DNA of 6,108 nucleotides, from contig CALXAS010000083.1 of the NCBI GenBank assembly GCA_944386315.1, positions 1 to 6,108 on the forward strand, given 5' to 3'. Below, one piece after another: positions 1-5,861 of the stretch. How positions within the stretch are numbered: position 1 is the first letter of the stretch; each line of letters opens with the position of its first letter. Below the pieces are notes generated by a model. That model worked only from the letters and a program-made list of their open reading frames with translations, ran no database searches and was not told the origin of the DNA. Origin of the DNA: an uncultured Clostridia bacterium. GTDB lineage: Bacteria > Bacillota > Clostridia > TANB77 > CAG-508. The position numbers and the translations under genes were made by a program.

Positions 1-3000
1 TTTTATGAGTAGCAATAAATTTAACAAATCCCATAAAATCAGGTAAAATAACTTCGGCACCTTCTTCTTCTAATTTGTTGGCAACAAAATTATTGCCAAA
101 AGGATGATATTTAATTAAAACTTCTCCTACAATACCAACTTTAGGTTTTACAATAGAAGTATCTAATTCGATTTTTTCAAAATCTTCTACCATGTCATAA
201 ATGCTTTGCTTAAATTCTTTCATAGTAGATTTTTCTAATAATTTTTTACATTTTTCCATCCATGTATCAAATAAAGCTTGTGTTTCGCCTTTATGAATCT
301 CATAGGCTCTATTTTTCGTAAGTAGTTTTTGTAAGATATCTGCATATACTACCATTTTTAAAAGTCTTTCCATTAGAGGAACAGTTATCTTAAATCCTGG
401 CATTTTTTCCATTCCCACAACATTAAATGAAATAACAGGAATATTTTCAAAACCAGCATCTTTCAATGCTTTTCTAATAAATCCTATGTAATTCGTTGCT
501 CTACAGCCTCCACCTGTTTGAGACATAATTAAAGCAGTTTTATTCAAATCATATTTTCCAGATTGCAAAGCTTCTATCATTTGTCCTGTTGTTAAAATAG
601 ATGGATAACAAGCATCATTATTAACATATTTTAATCCTGTTTCAACCGTATGTTCTGTACAATCTCTCAAAAGTTCTACATGGTAACCGCTAGAATTTAC
701 GGCAGCTTCTAATAATTCAAAATGGATAGGAGCCATTTGTGGAATAAGAATGGTGTAATCTTTTTTCATTTCTTTTGTATATATTTTTTTTTTACATTCA
801 TAATTTCCATCATATTTTTCCGTTTTAGAATTTTCACGCTTTTTCATGCTAGCAAGTAAAGAACGAATACGAATACGTACAGCACCAAGGTTATTAATCT
901 CGTCAATTTTAATTAAGGTATACATCTTTCCGTAACTAGATAAAATTTCTTCTACTTGGTCTGTTGTTACAGCATCTACACCGCAACCAAAAGAGGTTAA
1001 TTGTACTAATTCTAAATTATCTTGCTTTCCTACAAAGTCAGCGGCTGCATAAAGTCTGGCATGATATACCCATTGGTCTACGACTCTTAAAGGACGTTTC
1101 GCTTCTGACAAATGAGAAACACTGTCTTCCGTTAGAACACATAGCCCCAAACTTGTAATTAAAGTATCTATTCCATGGTTTACTTCTGGGTCCGTATGGT
1201 AAGGACGACCAGATAAAACAATACCATGCAAATGTTGCTCTTTCATTATTTGAAGAGTTTCTTCACCTTTTTTATGAATATCATCTTTATAATGTTGATA
1301 TTCTGCTTCTGCCTTTTTAGCGGCATCTAATAACTCTTGTTTTGTAAAATGATATTTTTCAAATTCTGGCAAATCTAAAATTGTTTCTGTTAAAGCTTTA
1401 GCATCGAAAGGTAAGAATGGATTTAAAAAGGTAATGTTCTTATCTTTCAATTCTTCTACGTTATTTTTTAATACTTCAGAATAAGAAATAACGATAGGAC
1501 AGTTATAATGATTATCTGCTTTTTCATATTCCTTACGAGAATAAGGAACACAAGGATAGAAAATTGTAGTAATACCTTGTTCTATTAGACTGATAATATG
1601 TCCATGCGAAAGTTTAGCAGGATAGCATACCGATTCGGAAGGCATAGATTCCATTCCTTTTTCATAGGTTTTTCTAGTACTCTTTTCAGAAAGAATAACT
1701 CTAAAGCCTAGGGATGTTAGGAACGTAAACCAGAATGGATAATCCTCGTACATATTTAATACTCTAGGGATACCAATGGTTCCACGTTTCGCATCTTTTT
1801 CTGATAAAGGCTCGTAAGAGAATAATCTTTCATATTTATATTTCATTACATTTGGTAAATCTTTTTTCTCAGATAAGTTACCAGCGCCTTTTTCACAACG
1901 ATTACCAGAAATGTATCGACTACCATTATTAAACTTATTAATTGTAAGTAAACAATGATTTTCACAACCATTACAACGAACATGAGAAATGTCAATCTTT
2001 AAAGAGTCTAAAGCATCTCCTTTTAAGATAGTAGAATGATATTCCATATCCATATTCGTTTCATACTGCTCTTTGGCAAGTAGAGCTACGCCGTAAGCTC
2101 CCATTAAACCTGCAATGTCCGGTCTTACTACATTTCTTCCTACAATTAATTCAAAAGCTCTAAGGACAGCATCGTTATAGAAGGTTCCTCCTTGTACAAC
2201 AATGTGTGCGCCAAGTGTTTTTACATCTCTTACTTTCATTACTTTTTGAATAGCATTTTTGATAACAGAATAAGAAAGTCCAGCGGAAATGTCACCTACG
2301 CTATATCCTTCTTTTTGTGCTTGCTTAATTTTAGAATTCATGAAAACCGTACATCTAGAACCTAAATCTACAGGGTTTCTTGCTTCTAAGGCACTGTTTA
2401 CAAACTCTTCAATAGAAAGATTTAAACTCTTAGCAAAAGTTTCTATAAAAGAACCACAACCAGAAGAGCAAGCTTCATTTAGCATAATATTATCAATGGC
2501 ACCATTTTTCATTTTAATGTATTTCATATCTTGACCGCCAATATCTACAATGCTTGTAACATTAGGCATAAACTCCTTTGCAGCAGTATAATGTGCTATT
2601 GTTTCTATTTCGTTTAAATCTACATTTAAAGCAGTTTGAATTAATTTTTCGCCATAACCAGTTACTCCGCTATAACGCAAAGTTACTTCTTTTGGTACAA
2701 TAGTATATAATTTTTTAAGCATTTTAATAACACTTTGCAAAGGATTTCCTTCGTTACTTCCATAAAGAGAATAAAGTAAGGCACCATCTCTATCAATTAA
2801 TACTAACTTGGTAGTAGTGGAACCTGCATCAATCCCTAAGAAAGCATCTCCTTTGTAAGTATTTAAATCTGCTTTTTTTACTTTATCCTTTTCATGTCTT
2901 TGCTTAAATTCCTCATATTCTGCATCAATAGAAAATAGCGGAGCCAAAGGATTCGTAGTATCATCATGGGATTGCTTTAACACTTCTATTCTACTTTTTA

Positions 3001-3802
3001 ATTTTTGTACGGAAATAGGGTGTGTTTCGATAGAATCAATCGCTGCACCTTTTGCCACAAGTAGATGTGCTTCTTCTGGTACAACAGTATGCTCTGCATC
3101 TAAGTGTAAGGTATCTATGAAACGTTGTCTCAATTCCGATAAATAATTTAAAGGACCACCTAAAAAGGCAACGGTTCCTCTAATTGGCCTTCCGCAAGCA
3201 AGACCACTAATGGTTTGATTTACTACAGCTTGGAAAATAGAAGCAGCAATGTCTTCTTTAGCGGCACCTTCATTTAAAAGTGGTTGTACGTCGGTTTTCG
3301 CAAATACACCACAACGAGAAGCTATCGGATAAATCATTTTGTGAGATTTTGCTAGTTCATTTAGCCCTGGTGTATCTGTGTTTAATAAAGAAGCCATTTG
3401 ATCAATAAAAGCTCCTGTTCCTCCTGCGCAAGTACCGTTCATACGTTGCTCAATAGATTTTCCAAAATAAATAATTTTTGCATCTTCTCCACCAAGTTCA
3501 ATGACAACATCTGTCTGTGGAATATATTTTTCTACTGCTCTTTTACAAGCTACTACTTCTTGAATAAAAGAAACATCCAAGAATTTAGCAGCAGACATAG
3601 CACCAGAACCCGTTAGTGCAAGTGTAAATTCAGCATCCGGATATCTAGTAAGTAAGTCTTCTAGAACATTACAAACCGTATTCTTTGTATCCGAGAAATG
3701 CCTTTGATAATTGGTATATATCACGTTTAAATTTTCGTCCATTACGACAATTTTTACAGTAGTAGAACCTACATCTAAACCTACGTGTAATAATTTGCTC
3801 AT
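1..3802 (-). CDS. Giant acyl-CoA dehydratase activase-related iron-sulfur protein (two ASKHA ATPase modules + DUF2229 + dehydratase-like C-terminus), 3' end outside window
   Basis: The frame is open from the ATG at 3802 to the window edge, giving 1,267 visible residues; full-length relatives have roughly 1,400. Module 1 (about residues 5-255) starts HVGLDVGSTTVK and has ELGGEDAK, C125 in GTCAGGTGAF and C164 in SRCGVFAK. Module 2 (about 321-580) starts FLGIDAGSTTTK and has DIGGQDMK, C445 in NEACSSGCGSF and C484 in SRCTVF. C610, C613, C617 and C636 follow, then a DUF2229-type segment from about 670 (C726 in VCYPAK, C751 in YPCVPYS, GRPYH at 865). The dehydratase-like C-terminal part runs from about 930 (C940, C1065 in ACYPS, C1100 in GGGCRATNY). 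In the HgdC/BcrAD family these ATPases bind a [4Fe-4S] cluster and use ATP to drive low-potential electron transfer to a 2-hydroxyacyl-CoA dehydratase or benzoyl-CoA reductase. The substrate of the giant fused form is unknown to me. The start is set by AAAGGAG seven bases upstream. An in-frame ATG at 3829 touches a GGAGG with no spacing and is less likely. The protein is probably cytoplasmic. Confidence 0.95.
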   Translation of the reverse strand, partial: MSKLLHVGLDVGSTTVKIVVMDENLNVIYTNYQRHFSDTKNTVCNVLEDLLTRYPDAEFTLALTGSGAMSAAKFLDVSFIQEVVACKRAVEKYIPQTDVVIELGGEDAKIIYFGKSIEQRMNGTCAGGTGAFIDQMASLLNTDTPGLNELAKSHKMIYPIASRCGVFAKTDVQPLLNEGAAKEDIAASIFQAVVNQTISGLACGRPIRGTVAFLGGPLNYLSELRQRFIDTLHLDAEHTVVPEEAHLLVAKGAAIDSIETHPISVQKLKSRIEVLKQSHDDTTNPLAPLFSIDAEYEEFKQRHEKDKVKKADLNTYKGDAFLGIDAGSTTTKLVLIDRDGALLYSLYGSNEGNPLQSVIKMLKKLYTIVPKEVTLRYSGVTGYGEKLIQTALNVDLNEIETIAHYTAAKEFMPNVTSIVDIGGQDMKYIKMKNGAIDNIMLNEACSSGCGSFIETFAKSLNLSIEEFVNSALEARNPVDLGSRCTVFMNSKIKQAQKEGYSVGDISAGLSYSVIKNAIQKVMKVRDVKTLGAHIVVQGGTFYNDAVLRAFELIVGRNVVRPDIAGLMGAYGVALLAKEQYETNMDMEYHSTILKGDALDSLKIDISHVRCNGCENHCLLTINKFNNGSRYISGNRCEKGAGNLSEKKDLPNVMKYKYERLFSYEPLSEKDAKRGTIGIPRVLNMYEDYPFWFTFLTSLGFRVILSEKSTRKTYEKGMESMPSESVCYPAKLSHGHIISLIEQGITTIFYPCVPYSRKEYEKADNHYNCPIVISYSEVLKNNVEELKDKNITFLNPFLPFDAKALTETILDLPEFEKYHFTKQELLDAAKKAEAEYQHYKDDIHKKGEETLQIMKEQHLHGIVLSGRPYHTDPEVNHGIDTLITSLGLCVLTEDSVSHLSEAKRPLRVVDQWVYHARLYAAADFVGKQDNLELVQLTSFGCGVDAVTTDQVEEILSSYGKMYTLIKIDEINNLGAVRIRIRSLLASMKKRENSKTEKYDGNYECKKKIYTKEMKKDYTILIPQMAPIHFELLEAAVNSSGYHVELLRDCTEHTVETGLKYVNNDACYPSILTTGQMIEALQSGKYDLNKTALIMSQTGGGCRATNYIGFIRKALKDAGFENIPVISFNVVGMEKMPGFKITVPLMERLLKMVVYADILQKLLTKNRAYEIHKGETQALFDTWMEKCKKLLEKSTMKEFKQSIYDMVEDFEKIELDTSIVKPKVGIVGEVLIKYHPFGNNFVANKLEEEGAEVILPDFMGFVKFIATHK

Positions 3803-3809
3803 ATATAAA

Positions 3810-3816
3810 CTCCTTT
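3810..3816 (-). promoter_or_regulatory. Ribosome binding site of the giant activase gene
   Basis: AAAGGAG on the minus strand lies seven bases before the ATG at 3802. It decides the start against the in-frame ATG nine codons upstream (3829-3827), which abuts a GGAGG with no usable spacing. Confidence 0.85.
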
Positions 3817-3849
3817 CTTTGTGTTTCATCCTCCATTAAATCACCTCTA

Positions 3850-3878
3850 ATTGTATACGGAAATACGCATTTTGTCAA
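3850..3878 (-). promoter_or_regulatory. Sigma-A-type promoter of the giant activase gene
   Basis: On the minus strand, TTGACA (3878-3873) and TACAAT (3855-3850) are separated by exactly 17 bases. The -35 is perfect and the -10 matches five of six. The predicted start, near 3843, gives a leader of about 40 bases. The spacer contains a short direct repeat (CGTAT, three bases, CGTAT), but I see no clear operator. Confidence 0.85.
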
Positions 3879-3997
3879 ACCTTTTTTTAGAACTAATGTG
3901 TGGAAAATAATGTCAGCAGGAAGGAATGTTTTTAGGTAATAATTTTATAGGATAAAAAGAAAGAGAAATAAATATTTAGAAAAAAGACAGAAAAAAA
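3879..3997. other. Divergent intergenic core, no gene seen
   Basis: This is the middle of the 248-base spacer between the divergent giant activase gene and mntA. It is purine-rich on the plus strand, with an A-rich stretch just upstream of the mntA promoter that could act as an UP element. I see no ORF with a ribosome binding site, no terminator-like hairpin and no RNA gene. The only short ATG frame here (nine codons near 3911) is unsupported. Confidence 0.5.
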
Positions 3998-4026
3998 TGG
4001 AAATTTTAAAACATTTATGGTATACT
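3998..4026 (+). promoter_or_regulatory. Extended -10 promoter of mntA-hepT
   Basis: TATACT (4021-4026) is preceded by TGG (4018-4020), giving the TGn extended -10 form. The -35 position 17 bases upstream reads TGGAAA (3998-4003), four of six matches, as is usual when an extended -10 compensates. The predicted start near 4033 leaves a leader of about 18 bases carrying only the RBS. The -10 overlaps the adjacent palindrome described separately. Confidence 0.7.
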
Positions 4027-4034
4027 AAATTTAG
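4025..4034. promoter_or_regulatory. Ten-base palindrome over the mntA start site, possible operator
   Basis: CTAAATTTAG is a perfect inverted repeat covering the last bases of the -10 box and the predicted transcription start. A protein bound here would block initiation. It overlaps GTATAC (4020-4025), another palindrome. In A/T-rich DNA a ten-base palindrome can occur by chance, and neither MntA nor HepT is known to me as a DNA-binding autoregulator, so an operator role is only a suggestion. Confidence 0.3.
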
Positions 4035-4050
4035 GTGAGGTGGTAATAAA

Positions 4051-4359
4051 ATGTCAGAAAAAATATATACAATAGAAGAATTAAAAATAATCTTGCAAGA
4101 TATTTTTAAAAATTCTGTGGTAAAAAAAGCTATACTATTTGGTTCTTATGCAAAAAACAAACCTACTGCGAAAAGTGATATAGATTTAGTAATAGATAGT
4201 GAAGGAAAATTATTAAATATAAATTTTTATGGTTTATTAGAAGATTTAGTAGAAAAACTACAAAAAAGAGTAGATTTATTTGAAATATCAGAAATTCAAA
4301 AAAATAGTAAAATATATGAAAATATACAAAATGAGGGGGTTACTATTTATGAAAAGTAA
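4051..4359 (+). CDS. mntA: MntA-type minimal nucleotidyltransferase, antitoxin of HepT
   Basis: This 102-residue protein is a minimal DNA polymerase-beta-type nucleotidyltransferase. The family signature GSX10DXD is intact: G31-S32, then ten residues, then D43-I44-D45. A third acidic residue, D75 in RVDLFEI, sits where the third metal ligand is expected. In characterised MntA/HepT pairs the antitoxin uses ATP to add AMP to a tyrosine of the HEPN toxin, silencing it; all residues needed for that chemistry appear present. The RBS (AGGTGAGGTGG, 4033-4043) is well placed before the ATG. The gene overlaps hepT by 11 bases, so translation is probably coupled. Every member of this size class looks alike, so the antitoxin assignment rests on both the motif and the hepT neighbour. 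Confidence 0.93.
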   Translation: MSEKIYTIEELKIILQDIFKNSVVKKAILFGSYAKNKPTAKSDIDLVIDSEGKLLNINFYGLLEDLVEKLQKRVDLFEISEIQKNSKIYENIQNEGVTIYEK

Positions 4360-4702
4360 AGATAGAATTATTATTCAAAAAATCATTGGATATATAGATG
4401 ATGTAGAAAAATATGTAGAAGGGTTAGATGCCAGAAATTTTTTTGATGATAAAAAAACAATAACAGCTTGTGCTTTTACTGTTTCACAAATAGGAGAACT
4501 TGTAAAAGAAATTTCGGATGAAACAATAAACCAATATAATACTATTCCATGGAAAAGTATTAGAGGAATGAGAAACAGAATTATACATGATTATGAAAAT
4601 GTAGATTTATCTGTATTATGGGGAACAATTAAAGAAAGCTTGCCAGAATTAAAAGATAAATTAAAAGATATTATTTTAAGTGATATAGATAATATATTTT
4701 AG
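4349..4702 (+). CDS. hepT: HepT-like HEPN-domain RNase toxin (DUF86)
   Basis: This 117-residue, all-helical HEPN protein has the DUF86 core IPWKSIRGMRNRIIHDY at residues 66-82. The catalytic and target motif RX4HXY is complete: R75, H80 and Y82. In studied systems R and H form the RNase site of a HepT dimer that attacks tRNA or mRNA, and the tyrosine is AMPylated by MntA. All three residues are present, so the toxin looks active. The start at 4349 is supported by GAGGGGG (4333-4339) nine bases upstream. Longer in-frame starts (4331, 4280) lie inside mntA without an RBS. Near the C-terminus an 11/12-base tandem repeat (4648-4671) encodes LKDKLKDI. A terminator follows directly, closing a two-gene operon. 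Confidence 0.93.
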   Translation: MKSKDRIIIQKIIGYIDDVEKYVEGLDARNFFDDKKTITACAFTVSQIGELVKEISDETINQYNTIPWKSIRGMRNRIIHDYENVDLSVLWGTIKESLPELKDKLKDIILSDIDNIF

Positions 4703-4712
4703 TATTAATTTT

Positions 4713-4739
4713 AGGAAGTAGAAATACTTCTTCTTTTTT
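4713..4739 (+). terminator. Intrinsic terminator of mntA-hepT
   Basis: AGGAAGTA (4713-4720) pairs with TACTTCTT (4725-4732) around a GAAA tetraloop, giving eight pairs including one G-U. CTTTTTT follows. It sits ten bases after the hepT stop and separates the toxin-antitoxin operon from the GerM gene. Confidence 0.8.
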
Positions 4740-4760
4740 AGCTATAAAAAAGTTCTAAAA

Positions 4761-4790
4761 AGGACTGGCTTTTCATAAAAATGAAATAAT
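4761..4790 (+). promoter_or_regulatory. Tentative promoter of the GerM-domain gene
   Basis: TG, one base, then AATAAT (4785-4790) resembles an extended -10. The -35 region is poor (AGGACT at 4761-4766, three of six). Because a terminator lies just upstream, the gene needs its own promoter somewhere in 4740-4820. This is the best sigma-A-like candidate I see. I could not fit a convincing sporulation sigma (E, F, G, K) pattern. A six-base inverted repeat (TTTCAT / ATGAAA) overlaps it at about 4772-4787. Confidence 0.3.
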
Positions 4791-4832
4791 AGGTGAGAAA
4801 AATAAAACACACCTTAGGAAAGGATGAGATTT

Positions 4833-5390
4833 ATGAATAATTTAAAAAGACTAATACTTGTTTTAGTAGGAATTATTGTCATTGCTATTATTTTATTTTT
4901 CATTTATTTTTACTTTTTTCATGAAACAGAAGAAGTGATAACAGAATATACGCCAGAAGAAGAGATTTCACAAGAACAAGTAAGACAAACAATGGTATCT
5001 CTATATTTTAAAAAGGAAAAGGAATTAATTCCAGAGGCAAGATTAATTGATGTAAAAGAATTAATTACTAATCCATACGAAACTCTTATCAATATGTTAA
5101 TAGAAGGACCAAAAAATGAAAATTTAGAAAAAACAATTCCAGGTGGAACTAGTATTTTAGGAATAGAAAAACAAGGAGAAATTTTAGTAATTGATTTTTC
5201 AAAAGAATTTATAGAAAATCATCCAGGAGGAGAAGAGGAAGAAAAATTAACTATAAATTCTATCGTAAATACAGTAACAGAATTAACAGAAATAAATGGT
5301 GTAAAAATAAAAATAGAGGGAGAAGAAAATAAATCTTTTCAAGATGGAAAAATAAATTTTGAAAATAATTTTACGAGAGAAAATAATTAA
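4833..5390 (+). CDS. Membrane-anchored GerM-domain protein
   Basis: This 185-residue protein has one uncleaved-looking N-terminal membrane segment (about residues 7-29, very rich in I, L, V and F), an acidic linker (31-50) and one GerM domain (about 55-165). GerM landmarks are LYF (57-59), LIEGP (89-93), IPGGT (102-106), VIDFSKEF (119-126) and a conserved helix around SIVNTVTELTEI (143-154). B. subtilis GerM is a lipoprotein with two such domains, involved in forespore-mother cell contact and germination. Here there is no lipobox cysteine and only one domain, so it is a relative rather than a clear orthologue. The bulk of the protein should face outward or into the intermembrane space. I prefer the ATG at 4833, with AAAGGA eight bases upstream; the ATG at 4824 lies inside that RBS. 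A role in the spore is inferred from the family only. Confidence 0.85.
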   Translation: MNNLKRLILVLVGIIVIAIILFFIYFYFFHETEEVITEYTPEEEISQEQVRQTMVSLYFKKEKELIPEARLIDVKELITNPYETLINMLIEGPKNENLEKTIPGGTSILGIEKQGEILVIDFSKEFIENHPGGEEEEKLTINSIVNTVTELTEINGVKIKIEGEENKSFQDGKINFENNFTRENN

Positions 5391-5502
5391 AAAATAAAAA
5401 AGAAAATTAAAATGTATAAAAATAAAATTATATTTTTTTATTCATAATATAAATAACTATTTAAATAATAAATTAAATAATAAAATAAATTAAAAATTAT
5501 TT
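5391..5502. other. A/T-rich spacer after the GerM gene, weak terminator-like repeat
   Basis: The spacer is almost purely A and T; 5458-5502 contains no G or C. AAAATA (5419-5424) can pair with TATTTT (5431-5436) around AAATTA and is followed by more T. This pure A-T stem would be a very weak terminator for the GerM gene. No gene is seen on the plus strand. Confidence 0.4.
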
Positions 5503-5673
5503 GAAAAATTTATATAAATGCATACATTTTATTGCTTTTTGTAAATTGCATAAAAAATGTTCTACTTCCATTAAAGAATGAAAATAAGAATTACAATTAT
5601 TATTTCTTTTAGGATAAATATGATTATGTGAGGCATAATTATATTTATTTTTTTTACAACCACGAATATTCAT
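5497..5673 (-). CDS. Candidate small Cys/His-rich protein, 58 residues, unknown
   Basis: I do not recognise this ORF. It begins MNIRGCKKNK and ends MHLYKFFK, with four cysteines (6, 27, 42, 50), five histidines (16, 18, 32, 39, 52) and many Asn, Lys and Tyr. Residues about 34-57 would form an amphipathic helix. There is no membrane segment or signal peptide. In favour of coding: its base composition is ordinary while both flanks are nearly G/C-free, its codons (TTA, AAA, GAA, GTA, AAT) match the neighbourhood, and GGTGGTGA lies just before the ATG. A GTG start at 5685 is possible. Against: the same DNA holds a plus-strand terminator-like hairpin. A TATAAT at 5693-5688 is too close to be the promoter unless the leader is only a few bases long. 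Confidence 0.42.
   Translation of the reverse strand: MNIRGCKKNKYNYASHNHIYPKRNNNCNSYFHSLMEVEHFLCNLQKAIKCMHLYKFFK
5614..5655 (+). terminator. Fifteen-base-pair hairpin with U-tract (plus strand)
   Basis: Positions 5614-5628 pair with 5634-5648 over 15 consecutive positions with one G-U (5622/5640), around the loop TGAGG. Eight T residues (5648-5655) end the structure. The stem is mostly A-T with one G-C pair closing the loop. On the plus-strand RNA this is an intrinsic-terminator shape. It could end the GerM transcript (224 bases after the stop), end a small RNA from the spacer, or be a by-product of the antisense small ORF. On the minus strand the G-U becomes an A-C mismatch and the tract is poly-A upstream, so it would not terminate there. 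Confidence 0.5.
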
Positions 5674-5687
5674 TTTTTTCACCACCC

Positions 5688-5804
5688 ATTATAAAAAATA
5701 TTTAATAAAAAATAATTATTTAAAAAAATAAAAAATAAATAAATTAAATTAATTAAATAAAATAATTAATTTAAATAAATATACTAATTTTATGAAATAA
5801 TATA
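5688..5804. other. Extreme A/T spacer
   Basis: No gene is seen. Positions 5688-5783 are 96 consecutive bases without any G or C, made of A-runs, T-pairs and short palindromes such as AATAATTATT (5711-5720). There is no unit long enough to call a tandem repeat. The stretch precedes the trmN6 promoter and may act as an A/T-rich upstream element or simply reflect mutation bias. Confidence 0.6.
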
Positions 5805-5833
5805 TTCCCAAAAATATAATTTTAATATATAAT
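5805..5833 (+). promoter_or_regulatory. Promoter of the trmN6-like gene
   Basis: TATAAT (5828-5833), a perfect -10, lies 17 bases after TTCCCA (5805-5810), which matches the -35 consensus in four of six positions. Transcription would start near 5840, leaving a leader of about 22 bases with the RBS AAGG (5851-5854) seven bases before the ATG. In such A/T-rich DNA a TATAAT alone is weak evidence; the spacing and the -35 match raise it. Confidence 0.6.
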
Positions 5834-5861
5834 ATGAAAAAAAGAAAGAAAAGGTTATAAA

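Noticed and set aside
964..1158. Plus-strand open frame of 64 codons
   Set aside because: It is antisense to the conserved region around C940 of the giant protein and has no independent evidence.
2289..2534. Plus-strand open frame of 81 codons
   Set aside because: It lies entirely antisense to the second ATPase module of the giant gene, where conserved motifs are read in the other strand, and it has no supporting RBS or family resemblance.
3398..3616. Plus-strand open frame of 72 codons
   Set aside because: It is antisense to the first ATPase module, including the C125 motif. It is explained as a shadow of the real gene.
3669..3836. Minus-strand frame from an ATG at 3836 with GAGGTGA upstream, running out of frame into the giant gene
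   Set aside because: The predicted transcription start (near 3843) falls inside its supposed RBS. It overlaps a strongly conserved coding region in another frame, and its product resembles nothing.
4280..4348. Longer N-terminus for HepT starting at 4280 or 4331
   Set aside because: Both starts lie inside mntA without an RBS. The 4349 start has GAGGGGG at nine bases and matches the family's usual N-terminus.
4750..4772. Second terminator-like hairpin (AGTTC / GGACT) after the mntA-hepT terminator
   Set aside because: It has only five pairs including a G-U and no proper T-tract; the upstream hairpin explains termination better.
5391..5861. Possible replication origin or CRISPR-like repeats in the A/T-rich spacer
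   Set aside because: I see no DnaA-box-like clusters and no regularly spaced repeat units, only low-complexity A/T sequence.
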